NCBI GenBank assembly: GCA_022925895.1
Contig: JAKSYS010000290.1
Location: 1 to 64,000 of the forward strand
Reading direction: 5' to 3'
DNA: 64,000 nucleotides
Source: Fragilaria crotonensis
Taxonomy: Eukaryota; Bacillariophyta; Fragilariophyceae; Fragilariales; Fragilariaceae
The position numbers and the translations under genes are program-made. The notes beneath the pieces are model-generated. The model saw nothing but the letters and a program-made list of their open reading frames with translations, was not told where the DNA came from and searched no databases. Shown here one piece after another: positions 43,931 to 55,821 of the stretch. Numbering within the stretch: the stretch's first letter is position 1; the number at the start of each line of letters is the position of its first letter.

Positions 43931-46845
43931 ATGTCGGCTTCAAGATATGTGTGTCACAATCCTGACTGTGGAAGTCGACGCCAATCCTTTTCCAATGAAA
44001 AAGGATACACGATGCATTTTGCACTTTCCCCATCCTGTCTGTCGTTCATTGATCAATCCTCTTCTGGTGGTGACACAAGACACCAACCAATTGCAGATGA
44101 CGTGGTGTTTGTCTCCACCATACCTTCATCTCTGATGAGACGTGACGTGATAAACCCTAACAATGCCAACATGCATAATACACAAACGTGGTCGGCATCG
44201 ATGCTCGACGATGAGGCGACAAACACAACTGACGCGCCTTCTGATGATGACTTTGCCGCGAATGATGAAGGCTACGCATGGGAAGTAAATGCAACCCTGC
44301 CCCTTGTTGTTGATTCCAATGAAGAAGAGCCATGGCTGTACACTGATGATCAAAAGTGGACGGTTGCGTTGTTAAAATTATTGGACGATATGAATGCTCC
44401 AGACTACGCATTTGCTTCTGTGCTTAGATGGGCCAGAGGTGCCAATGCCGCAAGGTATTCATTTTATCCTGATGGTGGTTTATCGCGTTCGCGAAGCATT
44501 GATCTGTTGTTTTCGGGTATGAAAAATGCAAAGCAATTCTTGCCATCTGTGGTAAACGTTACCACTCCTCATGGTCCTCCTCGTGATGTTATTGTGTTTG
44601 ACTTTGTGCCTCAACTCTTGCGGTTGTTGCAGAACCCAAAACTGATGACAGCTGACAACTTGTTAATTGACCCCGTTAATCCCTTGCTGCCATACGCATC
44701 ACCACAAGGTGAACTTGGTGATGCCATCTCTGGTCAAGTGTATCGTGATGCATATGAACGTATGATCACCAATCCTGAACGTCAATTCTTTGTGCCAATT
44801 ATCCAATGGATTGACCGCACATCTGTCACCGGCAATGATCGCTTTTCCTTGAAGCCATACATGTTTACGCCAGCAATTTTAAAGAACCCTTTCGTCGCAA
44901 AATTCAGGCCTGGGGTTATCATGGATTTTTGCCAAAACAAAAGACATCGTCGGCTCAAAACCAAACCCAAATTCAAGGAAACAATATTCGCAATTACCAT
45001 GCGGAACTTTATGCTGTATTGCACTCCTTCACTACTTCGGAACCCCGCCTTCGCAATGTTATACTTCCTCTTGGTCCCAGAGGTGCAATCTGCGTTGACG
45101 TCATTTGTTGCATACTCTTTGTGATACAAGACATGCAAGAAGGCGATGCACTCTGTGGTCGTTTTGGCTCACACACAACCGGGATACAACGCCATTGTCG
45201 TGCGTGCAACGTCACAGCAGCGGAATTGGATAATCCACGTGCTAAGTGTTCCTTTTTGGTTGCTGCAGACATGGCACGCATCTCCAGCAACCCCGATCAA
45301 AAAGTGCGTACGCCGTGGTCGCAACATTATCTTAATAATGCGTTTGATTACGTGCCCATGGCTGATCCAGTGCGCGGCATTTTTGGCGCTACTCCGGTGG
45401 AAACTCTCCATGCGTTTCGAAAAGGTTTAATTGAAAAGGTCACATTTCTGGTTCTTAAAAATGTACCAACTCGCCGACGTGCTGCCTTGGACTCGTTGGC
45501 CGTTCATTTTCACAGATCGCACCGCCAAACATATCGCAAAGTGTATCCTGCAACCGATTTCAGCAACGGCATTACCAGCCTAACCAAGATATCTGCTGCC
45601 GAGCGTGTGGGATTGGTATTCTTGTTCGTCATACTTGCCCAATATGATGAAGGGTGGATCATTTTATCCAAAGCGCTGCAACAAAAGGATCGCACCAGTT
45701 TACGAAAGGTTATTAATGTGTTTGAAGCACTGTTGTGCTTTGACCAGTGGCTCAATCAACCTACCTATTGGACAGCTGAACATCATGACGAATCCGTTTT
45801 ACAAGTCTCAGATGCGATTACAAAACTGATGGAGATGTGCAAGAAGGATATTCCCTTGTTTAAAAAAAAGACATGGAAATTTCCAAAATTTCATGAATTG
45901 AAGCACATCCTTAACGACATGGAACGTTTCGGTGCCCCCATAAATTATTGCGCACAACGCCCGGAGTCATTGTTGATTCCTGTGGCAAAACAGCCAGGTC
46001 GCAGAGCTCAAAAACGACATACAGGTGCTTTGTACGAATTGCAGGCAGCTCAACGTTTATCGTATTCGTTAATGATTGCTGAGGTTCATTCACGAATCTG
46101 GGGGGACGCCAACACGGCGGTAAGTGTCCCGTCTGTGGACGCAGCATCTATTTTTGAATCAACTGGCAATGCAACATTTGGAGTGTTGTTTCGGAATACC
46201 AATATGATGTTAAACGTTCAGTGGGCAACCAAGACCGATGTGCGGTTGATGCATTTGCCAACACCATTGATGGAATTTATGTGGACCACATTTGGCCCAC
46301 GTCCGTTTCTGTACCGAATATGTGCGTGACCAATATACGTTTCGTTGCCATCCTGCGTATCAATCTGACAATCCGATTAACGATTGGATGAATGTCTTGT
46401 TCGAGGTGATGGATACCAAAACCAACACGTACATCAAAACGGCGTTTCCCTGCCGTCTGGCTGCTGTTGTGATCTGTGCCGTGGATGCTCTCAATGCAGA
46501 ACCATATCATTTGGTAGTCCAAAGCACTACCGAACGGACCGGTGTTCAATCAGTGCTATTGACGGAATGGTGTTGGTCCTCTGAATACCTTGTCATTCTA
46601 CCATCCAATATTGTGGGCCCATGTTTTGTTATTTCGATTAAGCCCGACATGTCAAAAGTTCTAGAAGCCTTGCCATTGGACAGTTGGGCTTCGAGTTCAC
46701 GAAACCGGTTGATGAATATTCATCCTCTTCTGACGACGACGATGACGAGGAAATGCATACGGATAGTTCGGACGAAGAGAAATCAATTGACTTCGATGAC
46801 AATGTTGAAGAAGAGGAGGAGGAGGAAGAAGATGGCGATTACTGA
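43931..46845 (+). pseudogene. CACTA/Plavaka-like DNA transposase, degenerate
   Basis: The plus-strand frames read as one transposase. From the ATG at 43931 comes an N-terminal zinc-finger-like motif (CHNPDCGSRRQSFSNEKGY), then SKPYMFTPAI-type sequence. At about 44906-44917 the frame changes by one base and continues as GYHGFLPKQK, NIRNYHAELYAVLHSF and IQDMQEGDALCGRFGSH, then HCRACN. The D-x-Q-x-G-D-x-L-C-G-R..H....C-x-x-C block is the signature I associate with TNP2/Plavaka-type transposases in diatoms. Another change near 46300 leads to RCHPAYQSDNPINDWMNV, and a third at about 46700 to an acidic tail (DDDDDEE..EEEEEEDG). At least three frame changes make it inactive. Terminal repeats of the whole element were not located. 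Confidence 0.65.
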
Positions 46846-47234
46846 ATAATTATTTATATAAATTTATCCTTACATTCTGATAAGGATATCGTCATGCATA
46901 CTTTCCCCATTGTTTCCTTCAACTGATGGGTTTTGTAACGCTTGCTGCGTTATTCAATGAAATCAAGGGCATGATGCATATTTTTATGCAGGCAGCCTCA
47001 TTTTGGAACGTCTCAATGGTCTCTTACCTTCATAAAAGAACCGGAAGCCAAGTTTGAAAGCAACAAATTTACTTTGCACCGTTTCGGAGGAAGTGCAATA
47101 ATCCAATGCCTCATCGCACAGACGTAGAGCAATTGTCTCATTTGCATCATAGATAAAATCCCCATGGATGGTAACTGCATGAGAACAACTGTCGTCAGAG
47201 GCTTGCAAGACGCCAAGCACAACCTCATCCTCTT
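46846..47234. other. Spacer between convergent transposon frames
   Basis: AT-rich. A 78-residue minus-strand frame (46984-47220) may be a further fragment of the genes to its right. Nothing else is visible. Confidence 0.35.
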
Positions 47235-48904
47235 TTAAATCAACTTTCCAATCGAATGAACTTGGAAGTTTTTAATCACAATCCAAGTTGGAAGTAAAGT
47301 TCTTGCATGCTTAACCACCCTCCGCAATGCATCAACAACTGCGCCTTTCAAGATTTCCTCGCCGAATGCGTCAATCTTTGATGCATCATCGTGCCATCCC
47401 AATGCAAAGAAGGCCGATGCAAGAGACTTACTCACACACAAATCCTTTCCTTCAGATTGGACGAATTGAATTGCAGGTGCGCCAATCACCTTTAACTCAG
47501 GATGCTGGTTCAAGCGAGATTGCTTAAAATCACCAACGGGGATGTCAACCCAGCCTCGTTTAGATTGTTTCAATTCATCAGTGAAGCAATCGCCAAAGGT
47601 TTTGCGGACGTAATCTTCTTCCAGTGTTGGCGTTTTACCATCCGATGTCTTTCCAAGCCATTTGCCTTCAACTGTAATTGTCTTTCGTGGAGGGTCTTTC
47701 AAAGCCTTCAAATTCTTCAACTGAGAATCCCACCAGTCATCATCCTCATCTGTGGCATCCAAACCTTTGAGAACATCCTTATTCAGAGAAGAACGCAAGA
47801 GCCTCTGTTCTGATATAACCGCTTTCGCGGGTTTATCAGTAATGCCTTTCTCTGATCTTCCTTGCGTTTTTCTGAGAGGATTTGCGTCGTTCCATTTCAA
47901 TTTCTTCAATTTCCTTCTCAATTCTTTTATCCAATTCAGCAGTGTCGACAATTCTGCTTTTTCTGGGCAATATCGAATTCGGATGATCTTTTTCTTACCA
48001 ATAAAGACTTCCACATCTCGCGGAACCTGAGTCCAGTTGGATTCCTCCTGGCGCATATTTATGATTTGATCAAACATGGGTTGGAATTCAGATTTGACCC
48101 ATTCTTCCTCCACATCGATTTCTTCTTCTTGCCGAATGTAATCATAATGCGATGCTTTCTGTGGAGTCTTTTGCTTTTGGTTGTTGGTTTGAGGTGGAAA
48201 GACCGGAACCTCCTCTGTCCAAACCAATTTCGCTCGGAATGAATTCGTTGCTTTATCAAACCTCACACTCTGTACCAATGTTTTCTGAGTGCACTTAAAT
48301 TCGTTGGCAAAGAATTTTCGGAATTTTGCTCGCTCGTCTTGCAAGGCTTTGATCATCATGTCAATGTCACGAATGGTCTCCTTGGAAATACCATTAATAT
48401 TTTTCTTCCTTGCCCAGCGATCAAGCTCAGCTTGATGCTGAGCCTTTGTATGCCATTTCCAAGCCTTGAAGCTTTGCTCGATGTACTCTTCAATTTCCGC
48501 TTCATAGTCCGATCGTTTCATAATGGTCGGTGTAGGTAGTCCAGTAACTCCGTATTCTGTAGCAAGCTTCTCACACAGTGCCTTTGATTGCGTACAGAAC
48601 TTTGGTGTTGGATCTGGGAAAGGAATAATAGCCTTTTCCAGTTTCTTTGCATCGAGGGGATCTTTGATTCGAATCTTCTTAAGCGCCTCCGCCATATCTT
48701 CAACTGCATCCGTTTTGCGCTTCAAAGGAACAACGAGCGGTTTTGGTTCGAATGCTTTCGTATCGGATGCCAAGGTTTGACTTTGTGTGATGTTTGCGCT
48801 TGCCTCTGTCTGTCAGCATTTAATACAGCCCTTTCCATTGATGCACCAGCTGCGCTTTCGGGAACATCCATATTCGCACTTCCTTTTTCTGGCGTTAGCA
48901 ACAA
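47235..48904 (-). pseudogene. Transposon-associated frame, Lys-rich, unrecognised
   Basis: The main frame (47235-48773, 512 residues, no ATG at its start) is continued upstream in another frame (48722-48904; GSANMDVPESAAGASMERAV), implying one indel. It is rich in Lys and Glu with helical stretches (DMAEALKKIRIKDPLDAKKL). The C-terminal 100 residues contain FVQSEGKDLCVSKSLASAFF, a Cys-centred pattern that could belong to a papain-like fold, but no His or Asp partner can be assigned. It sits between a transposase and a peptidase-like frame, so it is probably cargo of the same large element. Confidence 0.45.
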
Positions 48905-48977
48905 AACATGGCTCCTTCAATACGATTGTTGTCGTTTGTTGCCACATGGTCAGATTGCGTCAAAACATTGGCTTCGT

Positions 48978-49137
48978 CGGGTGATTAATGTTCACTCTGC
49001 CGCTTCGTCGTTTGTTGGCTTTGATGCTTCATTCTGCTCATGTTGCAGATCTCGAATTTGCGTCAATAATTGTTCGAGTGATTAATGTTCACTGCCGCTT
49101 CGTCGTTTGTTGGCTTTGATGCTTCATTCTGCTCATG
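48978..49137 (-). repeat. Tandem duplication of about 97 bp
   Basis: A block of about 62 bases reading GATTAATGTTCAC..CGCTTCGTCGTTTGTTGGC..CTGCTCATG occurs at 48980-49042 and again at 49077-49137 with a one-to-two base length difference. It lies across the end of the peptidase-like frame. Confidence 0.75.
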
Positions 49138-50741
49138 AATTGCAGATAACGCAGTCGAATCAGATTGGATTGTTGTTCCGTCTTGAGCCGTGCCTTTGGC
49201 AAAAGCTTTTGTGCTGAGCACGGCACCTTTTGGCGATGGCGAAGGTGCTGCCTTTGCTTCCAACAAAATGTCTTGGTTTCCAACTGGCCATTGCGAGATT
49301 AGAGGCAAGTTGTTTGTGTAAACATCAGGGACAAGATAATCAGCAAAAAGTTTCTTGGGCTCAACATCGAATTGAAGCTTTGCCAAACGGTCGAATAAGA
49401 CAAACCACTGCTCTCGCAACTCGGGAAGAAAAGATTCCCTCTTGATTTTGGGCAGCGATACCCAAGGTGGTTGCAAATTCTTATAAGGCATGTCGCAATA
49501 CATTTCGTTCTTCAATGCACACTTTTTCAACTCCAATGCTGTCGCCGAGAATTGGTCATCGAATGTAGCATCATCAACAATCAGATCACGCAGGACCATT
49601 GCTAAAGTTGCTATGACACCAAAGGCACAATTGTAAGTGTCATCGTTGGATTGCTTCGGAAGAATGTCGGAATTCAAAGGCAAATGAAGTGCGGGAAAAG
49701 TAGGTGTGCCAAGCATATTTCCATCCAATGCTTCACCAAAAGGTGACAGCCACTCCAACTTGCCTTCTGATGGGTCCGAATGTTTTTTTGTGCATCGTAA
49801 CTCGAACATAAATTCAAGAACCACAAGATGCCTTGGGAATTCGGAACATTGCGTCGGCCATTTGTGTCCATACTGCAGTATCGAAAAAACACACGCAATC
49901 CATCTTTATTCCTTTTTCGCTTCAGACGTGTTGTACGCAGCGTTAAAGACAAAAGTGGCACTCAATGGCTTTCATTTTCGTTGCATGGAAAGACAATCAT
50001 CCGACGATCTAAGATCCCGGGGTTTGGGTGAATCACATGCTGCACCAGGTGGTTTCTCAACTTGCAATAATCGCTTGCAAGTTGAGTCACAGAAGCTTTG
50101 AATCGGTCCAGGATGGCTTGCAAGCTTAACAGGATCAAGATCTTGTTCCTTGCCGAGTTTGACCATCTTTAAGGCACGCTGATATTCGACGAACTTAGCA
50201 AAAGCAATTGCGATCGAATCACAGTAACAGCATGGCATGACAAAACATAAATCTTGATACCGTCCATCGCACAAAAGAATCGCCATCATCAAGTCAAGCT
50301 CTCCACTTTGCATCCATTTCACTCCATGGGCTTCTGTATGCAACAGCCGACGCTCAATACGCACTTCTCCTTTAACAAACATGGTCGTCAAAGGAGGAAC
50401 ACTTGCATACGGAGGTGGAAGCAATGCTTTCACAAATGGAAGGCCAACAAACAATTGTCGCAAGTAGAGTCAGAATAGTGCAGACGTATTCCGCGAACTA
50501 TGGGTGGTGGAAATTCACACCAAAGTTTCCAAGCATTGTTTGTGTCAGATGCGTCCTGTGAAACAGCTTGTGCTTCATCAGCAGGGGCAAGTTGGAAATG
50601 ACGCAGGCATCCAGAACGCAAATGCATGAGTTGATAAACAACGGATTTGGGATCATCCTTTTCATATGCATGGAAGATTGAAATTTTGAATTCCGCAGAT
50701 TTGAATGCTGACAAATGATCCCTCACATGTCTCGGAAGCAT
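49063..50741 (-). pseudogene. Ulp1/C48-like cysteine-peptidase candidate, transposon cargo, broken
   Basis: Successive minus-strand frames 50430-50741, 49972-50463, 49674-49961 and 49063-49824 read as one protein. Recognisable pieces in order are PPPIVRGIRLHY, WMQSGELDLMMAIL, FFRYCSMDTNGRR with GILWFLNL, and then LPKQSNDDTYNCAFGVIATL. The D-x-Y-N-C-A/G sequence after a W-F/L-N-L strand is the arrangement of the catalytic Cys in Ulp1/SENP-type (C48) peptidases. Such domains are often carried by CACTA and Mutator-type transposons. The His and Asp partners cannot be fixed because the intervening part shifts frame; at least three frame changes are present. An adaptor or replication role is possible too. 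Confidence 0.5.
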
Positions 50742-50891
50742 TGAAAACCCATCATCAAGAAATGATCGTTTATTTGCTTAAACCCAAGCATGGTGTAGAA
50801 ATGAAACGCAGATGGTTCGTAGGATTGCAAAAGATTTCCACTGTCTTGCAAGCAATGTCATTTGCATAACAATATTTGATCATTGCAATAA

Positions 50892-52104
50892 TCAAAAATA
50901 ATCCAAACCCTTGCCTGCGCCAGCCATTAATTTGCGTTGGGTGCGTTGCATCATGCTTGGCAACAAGAAGCCAGGAAATGAATGCCGCAACATCATGCTT
51001 TCCTTTCGCGAAGGAAACGTTCTACTAAAGGTGACAGCTGCAACAACCTTCATTCCTTGATTTTTTCTTCCCACATCGGTTTCCACGTATGGATGGGTCC
51101 TGCTTTCTTCTTCGTTACAATCATGATAGTAATCTGATTTTCCAATGCTACCCGAATTGACGATGTTGTTGTTGACTTTGGAGCAAAGCCACTGACATAA
51201 AACTTAAGTGCCAACTCCTTGAACTTGGCAATGCGTGGCTGCAAATGTTTGTTTTCACCAGTTTCCAATCGGGAGCAGATGGGTTTATGACAACAAGGCG
51301 AAAATACCAAGTGTGATCACCATCGCCGGGTTTGTCAATAAGCGATGCAAATCGGAGATCTTTGTACCAATGCCGGCAGCGGTAAAGATCAATCTCTCCA
51401 TATCCGCCAGTTTTTGGTTGCAAATCAAATGCAGATCTCACTGCATGCCTGGCATTGCGGCGTCGTTATCCTTCATCAGAAATTCGTCTACACCAGTGAA
51501 TCCATAAACGGATTTGAGTTGATGGGGAATAATAAGCAACCTCGTCGTCTCGAGAGGCAAGGACATCGATATCTGGCGGAACAAGAATGGTCGCATCAAC
51601 GTCAATGGGATCGTTCAACGTTGTTGGCTTTAATGGTGCTCTGGTGGATTTTGTTGCTTTGGAATCAGTAGCATCAACGTCATGAATTGTTGGTTGGTTT
51701 TCAACCCCAGAGGAAAGCATTGCATGATCCGCCTGGTGTGTTTCAAGATTGTGAGTGAGTCGGTCACATTTGTTACAGGATCAAGCTTTGCAATAGCAAG
51801 AAACATGCTTTCCATTTTCGCCATCCCTTCTTGGATTTTTGGATTTTGCTCTCTGCACTTTCGTCTTTATTCATGTCATGCGTTACATTAATGGCAGCAA
51901 TGGTCTGAATTAATTCGTCTGAGGTGGGATCTTCATTATCCTTCGTATTGCTGTTGCCTTCTTTGGCGATTTCACGACCTTCCATGACTCGGTTGATGAC
52001 GATGCTGTGACAATCTCCAGCCAATGATCTTTGATGAAAACAGAAACCTCGAATGAATCTTGGTGACTGTTTTTGTCAAGGAATACACGTAACCACAAGC
52101 ACAC
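50892..52104 (-). pseudogene. Upstream fragments of the same transposon-associated gene
   Basis: Short minus-strand frames overlap in different phases: TSDELIQTIAAINVTHDMN at 51773-52024, DVDATILVPPDIDVLASRD at 51466-51720, KTGGYGEIDLYRCRHWY at 51148-51441, and SIRVALENQITIMIVTKKK at 51050-51310. They read like protein and follow one another in order, so I take them as remains of the N-terminal part of the broken gene. No domain is recognised. Confidence 0.35.
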
Positions 52105-53300
52105 GCTGCTTCGCTAGTGAATCACGACGTGGAGTCAGCAATACTCAATCAAGAGCAAGATTCTCGGGTGACTAGCCCCACAGCTAATGTGCAATTGGTG
52201 TATGAATCCTTGCCTCAAAAATACTGGTTGGTTGAATTGTCACAGCCGCAGCAACAAAGAAATGAAAACAATTCAAATAAATGGTTTGATGAACCTGCTG
52301 CGGAGAAAGCGAAGGCAATCATGAGAGAGGAGCACATAGCAGTTGTTAGAGGTGGCGAGTTGTTTCGTTACTGCTTTGCCGTATGTGGGCTACGTAATGT
52401 GTCTGTAACAGTACTGTCGCACCGTATGGTGTATGTAACAGTACTGTTGCACCGTGTGACAGTACAAAATTATGCCGCACCACTGCACTAGTCACGTAGG
52501 AATGATATGGCAGTAATGGTGTACAGTACTGTACAGTACTGTACAGCAATACGGTGCAGTGCTGACAGCAAACGATCTTCATTTCAACACATGTCACTTC
52601 TTTTGCAAAAACACAATGGTTTGACCTCTGATTCGAACAAAATCGCCACATGGCATCTGTCTGATGGCAATACTTACAATGGGTGATCGTTTTTTGAAAA
52701 GAAGCAAAGTTTGAGAAAAGAATGATGAAGGAAGTGATGAGAGTGAATGGGGACAACAACAGTTCACTTTGTGCAAATCTCACGAGTTGAAAAAAGTCGG
52801 GGAAACTTAACGTTGGAATAACGGCTATTCAGAATACGGGTCGCGAATGTCCTACGCGTACGGTAGTACGGCTACTGAAAATTCGTGCTGTATTAAGTAC
52901 TCCAATGCATAGCACTGCAGGTAGCGACTGTATGCCCTACTATGCACAATCTTAGTAATACAAATTGGTGCATCGCAGTGTAAACACACCTTTACAGTAG
53001 TACTTTTTACTTCTTCTAGTCTAGTCTATGTAATAATAATGTGTGTCCCGTACGCACTCGGAGAGTTGATAATGTGCGCTACTTAAATCATCAATGATAC
53101 GATCTCTACCCAAACTTGTTTAAGTATAATTCATTTGAATTAACTATTATTTTCAAAACAACTTTCGCGCATATTAATGCAACAAATATTTCATTCGAAT
53201 GCATGTCATTTCCTTCCCATCATGTCATAATCCTTAGTTGTTGCAACAATGAGCAAAATAAAAACTTAACTTTCAAGGACTTGGCCTTGACATTGACGAC
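52105..53300. other. Spacer with short direct and inverted repeats
   Basis: At about 52393-52470, two near-identical units of about 45 bases contain GTAACAGTACTGT then GCACCGT. The inverted form (ACAGTACTGTACAGTACTGT, then CGGTGCAG) lies at about 52525-52560. These may be subterminal transposon repeats. No gene is supported. Confidence 0.4.
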
Positions 53301-53303
53301 GAC

Positions 53304-54680
53304 TTGAATCGCATTACTAAATGTGATCATAACGCCAACGCGACTAACATGCGTGCTCCTTCAAGACAGTATCATGCATTGCCTGCCAATGATCAAATAC
53401 AAGCTTTGGTCGAACCGGATACGATGCATTTGGTGCTGCCAAGTGCATGTATTTCAAACATGGAACTTCACCATGAAACCACCGACATGACCGGTAAAAT
53501 GACGCCAGAAGGCAGGCGCATTTTGGTACGTAACTGCGTTAAAACGTATTGTTCCGGCGTCTCAAGTTTTTAAAGGACTTACATGGGATGTACGATCAAC
53601 GCGCTACTTCTGTTTGTGGCCTTGTGATAAAGTTGCAACCTCCCATAAAGACGCAACATTAGAATGGTGGGCTACAATGCGTAAGGTTGTCATTGCAACG
53701 CATACGGATCATCGCAATAATGTCATTAAAACAATGCGATTGCGTTTCCGAGGTACGTGTTGGTAAGTATAAACCACCGTGTCGTTTTTAAAACTTACAC
53801 ATTATATGGCAGATGGCGTTAATGGTCGCATCCCAAACTTTAAACGCAATAGTGGCAGCGATGACGACATTCAGACATTATTGGCAATGCGCTCCAACAT
53901 TGTTAATTATGTTCATATAATCGACATCTATGCGCTTGTGTTGTCAAGTCAAGCATTTGGAACCGCGACGCTATCATGACACAGTACTGTGGTGACAACG
54001 CTGCCAATTTTCATGAATACATTTTGTCGATTAGTGACGAAGCGTTTTACTGCTTGTTTTAATCAATTACAGTGCTACGTGGATGGCGGAAATTGAAGAA
54101 GAACATCGCAAGGTACGTTAAGTTCTGAATGTATGTGTTATGATTTCCGTATCACGCAATGACTCACGACAGTCGCCTCGTAAACAAAGATATACACTAA
54201 TCAACAGGGACACAGTTTGGACACGGCACCCCCACGTGCGCTTGTGGTACGTTTGTAATTATCAGTGTGGAAATCACCAACGTGGTGTTAATAAGATTGC
54301 CACTAACAACTGAGTTTTGATTGGTCTTAGGCGCCGAAGTACACGTTCTCGAGAAAAACAAAACGTTGCAGTGTAGCACGCAAGCCGGTTGCCGAAACAT
54401 CCGGTATTGGATGGTCGGAGGCTGGTTTGGAAAGGTACAATGAATTGTATGATTTGGTAGTTGAAGACCGTGTTTCACGCGGAGGCGTTTTAACAATGAG
54501 TTGTTGAATGTTTTTGTGGAACGCCGACGTGATCGAAAGAGTGCCAAGCAAGTGTGTGAACCAGACGCCAAAAAGCGCAGAATTGTCCCCAAGGATGACA
54601 TGGGACTCTACGATACATTGTTTGAAAATGTGATTGCTACGAATGTGTCACGTGCGTTGCACCCAAGTATGCAGCTTTAA
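53304..54680 (+). pseudogene. Unrecognised transposon-associated gene, plus strand, broken
   Basis: Open frames in order give THLVLPSACISN-type sequence, then (another phase) RIVPASQVFKGLTWDVRSTR and LEWWATMRKVVIATHTDH. Next comes a stretch after a possible GTACGT..GGCAG intron (53751-53804), then APKYTFSRKTKRCSVARK, GLERYNELYDLVVEDRVSR, and (another phase) FNNELLNVFVERRRDRKSAK and VPKDDMGLYDTLFENVIA. The E-A-G-L-E-R-Y-N-x-L-Y-D motif plus a basic helical region suggests a DNA-binding accessory protein of a transposon, but I cannot name a family. At least two frame changes are present. Confidence 0.4.
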
Positions 54681-55129
54681 TATCATACACTGTGAATGAA
54701 ATATAACTGATTAATTGGTTTGATTATTTATATCGTTACAAAAAACCTCAGATACCTTATTACAACATTCAATTACATGAAGTAAATTACCATGGATAAA
54801 GACATACATGACATCAGATTTCTCTATACCAGTGTCAGATAAGATGACATGTTAGAGCATTCTCTATGGAGGGGTATATTTGAGTAAATTTCAACTTTTT
54901 CAAAAAAGAATTTGAGGGGAAATAGAATTGAAATGAGAGAATACGAACCCCCTGTCATCGAAAATATGTCCAGATTTTAACTGACCCCTCTGTATTTATT
55001 TCTATATCGTTGCATTTCTCATTCCGCGTGTCAAACTGCGCGTCATCCTCAGAAACCCTCCTAGTAGTCACACTTCATACTCCTGTTGATACCAGCCAAA
55101 TCACCACGCCTGGAACTCCGACATCACCT

Positions 55130-55381
55130 TGGTCTCGACGCTCTCCCGAAGCAACAAGACGAAGGCATGTAGCTACTAGTATTACTATCATACTACCGGT
55201 AGCGCCAACAGCAAATCGGATGCTGTCGGATGAACTCCGACGACACATCCGCCTCGACGCTCTCCCCGAAACAAGAAGACGGCACGTACCAGTGAAAACA
55301 GCGCATCAGACGCTGACGAACGAACTCCGACATAAAGTCGTCTGCCTCAACGCGCTCCCCGAAGCAAAAAAAGGCACGTAG
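55130..55381. repeat. Three imperfect copies of a 60-95 bp unit
   Basis: Each copy contains CTCGACGCTCTCCCCGAA or a close variant, followed by a GGCACGTA-type segment. It lies within the second MITE. Confidence 0.65.
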
Positions 55382-55559
55382 CCACTGTATGTGTTGTTTT
55401 TGTTGTCGGCTCTACGACTTCTGCCTCGTCACTTCAATGATGAGATGATGAGACTCGAGAAGTCTGCCGGGTAGTGTAGGAAAAGACCAGTACGTCAGTA
55501 GAAAAGGGGGTCAACGATAGAGAATGCTCAATTTTTCATTTTTTAAAAAGGGTATATTC

Positions 55560-55579
55560 ATCTGACCCTAGGGTCAGAT
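55560..55579. repeat. Perfect 20-bp palindrome
   Basis: ATCTGACCCTAGGGTCAGAT, next to the right end of the MITE. It could be a transposase or host-factor site, or part of a small hairpin. Confidence 0.85.
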
Positions 55580-55821
55580 TTTTGACGTACCCCCCTCAAC
55601 CATAGAGAATGCTCTTACATGTCACCATCGAATGTCTTTCGAAACGGATTCCTTAATAATTTTAATCCGAAATCAGAATGTTGAACTTCCAAAATCAGAA
55701 TAAAAATGAGAGAATACGAACTCCGACCTCGTTCATCGAACAATATGTCGGTCTGTTTTTTAACGGATGTATCTGTTTTTATCTTCTTATATCCCGAATG
55801 CAAAAACTCCGATATAGGGTT

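Larger units (their letters stand above)
54855..55614. mobile_element. Second TTA-flanked MITE (Harbinger-like)
   Basis: A 760-bp element that starts GAGCATTCTCTATGG at 54855 and ends CCATAGAGAATGCTC at 55614, flanked by TTA at 54852-54854 and 55615-55617. The 3-bp TTA target suggests PIF/Harbinger. A second copy of the right end, CGATAGAGAATGCTC, lies internally near 55508-55524. The interior holds three imperfect copies of a GACGCTCTCCCCGAA-containing unit (about 55130-55380), so a 123-residue frame at 55010-55381 is a repeat artefact. Confidence 0.78.

Noticed and set aside
55010-55381. 123-residue plus-strand frame
   Set aside because: It covers the three tandem units of the second MITE; the apparent LDALPE repeats mirror the DNA repeat.
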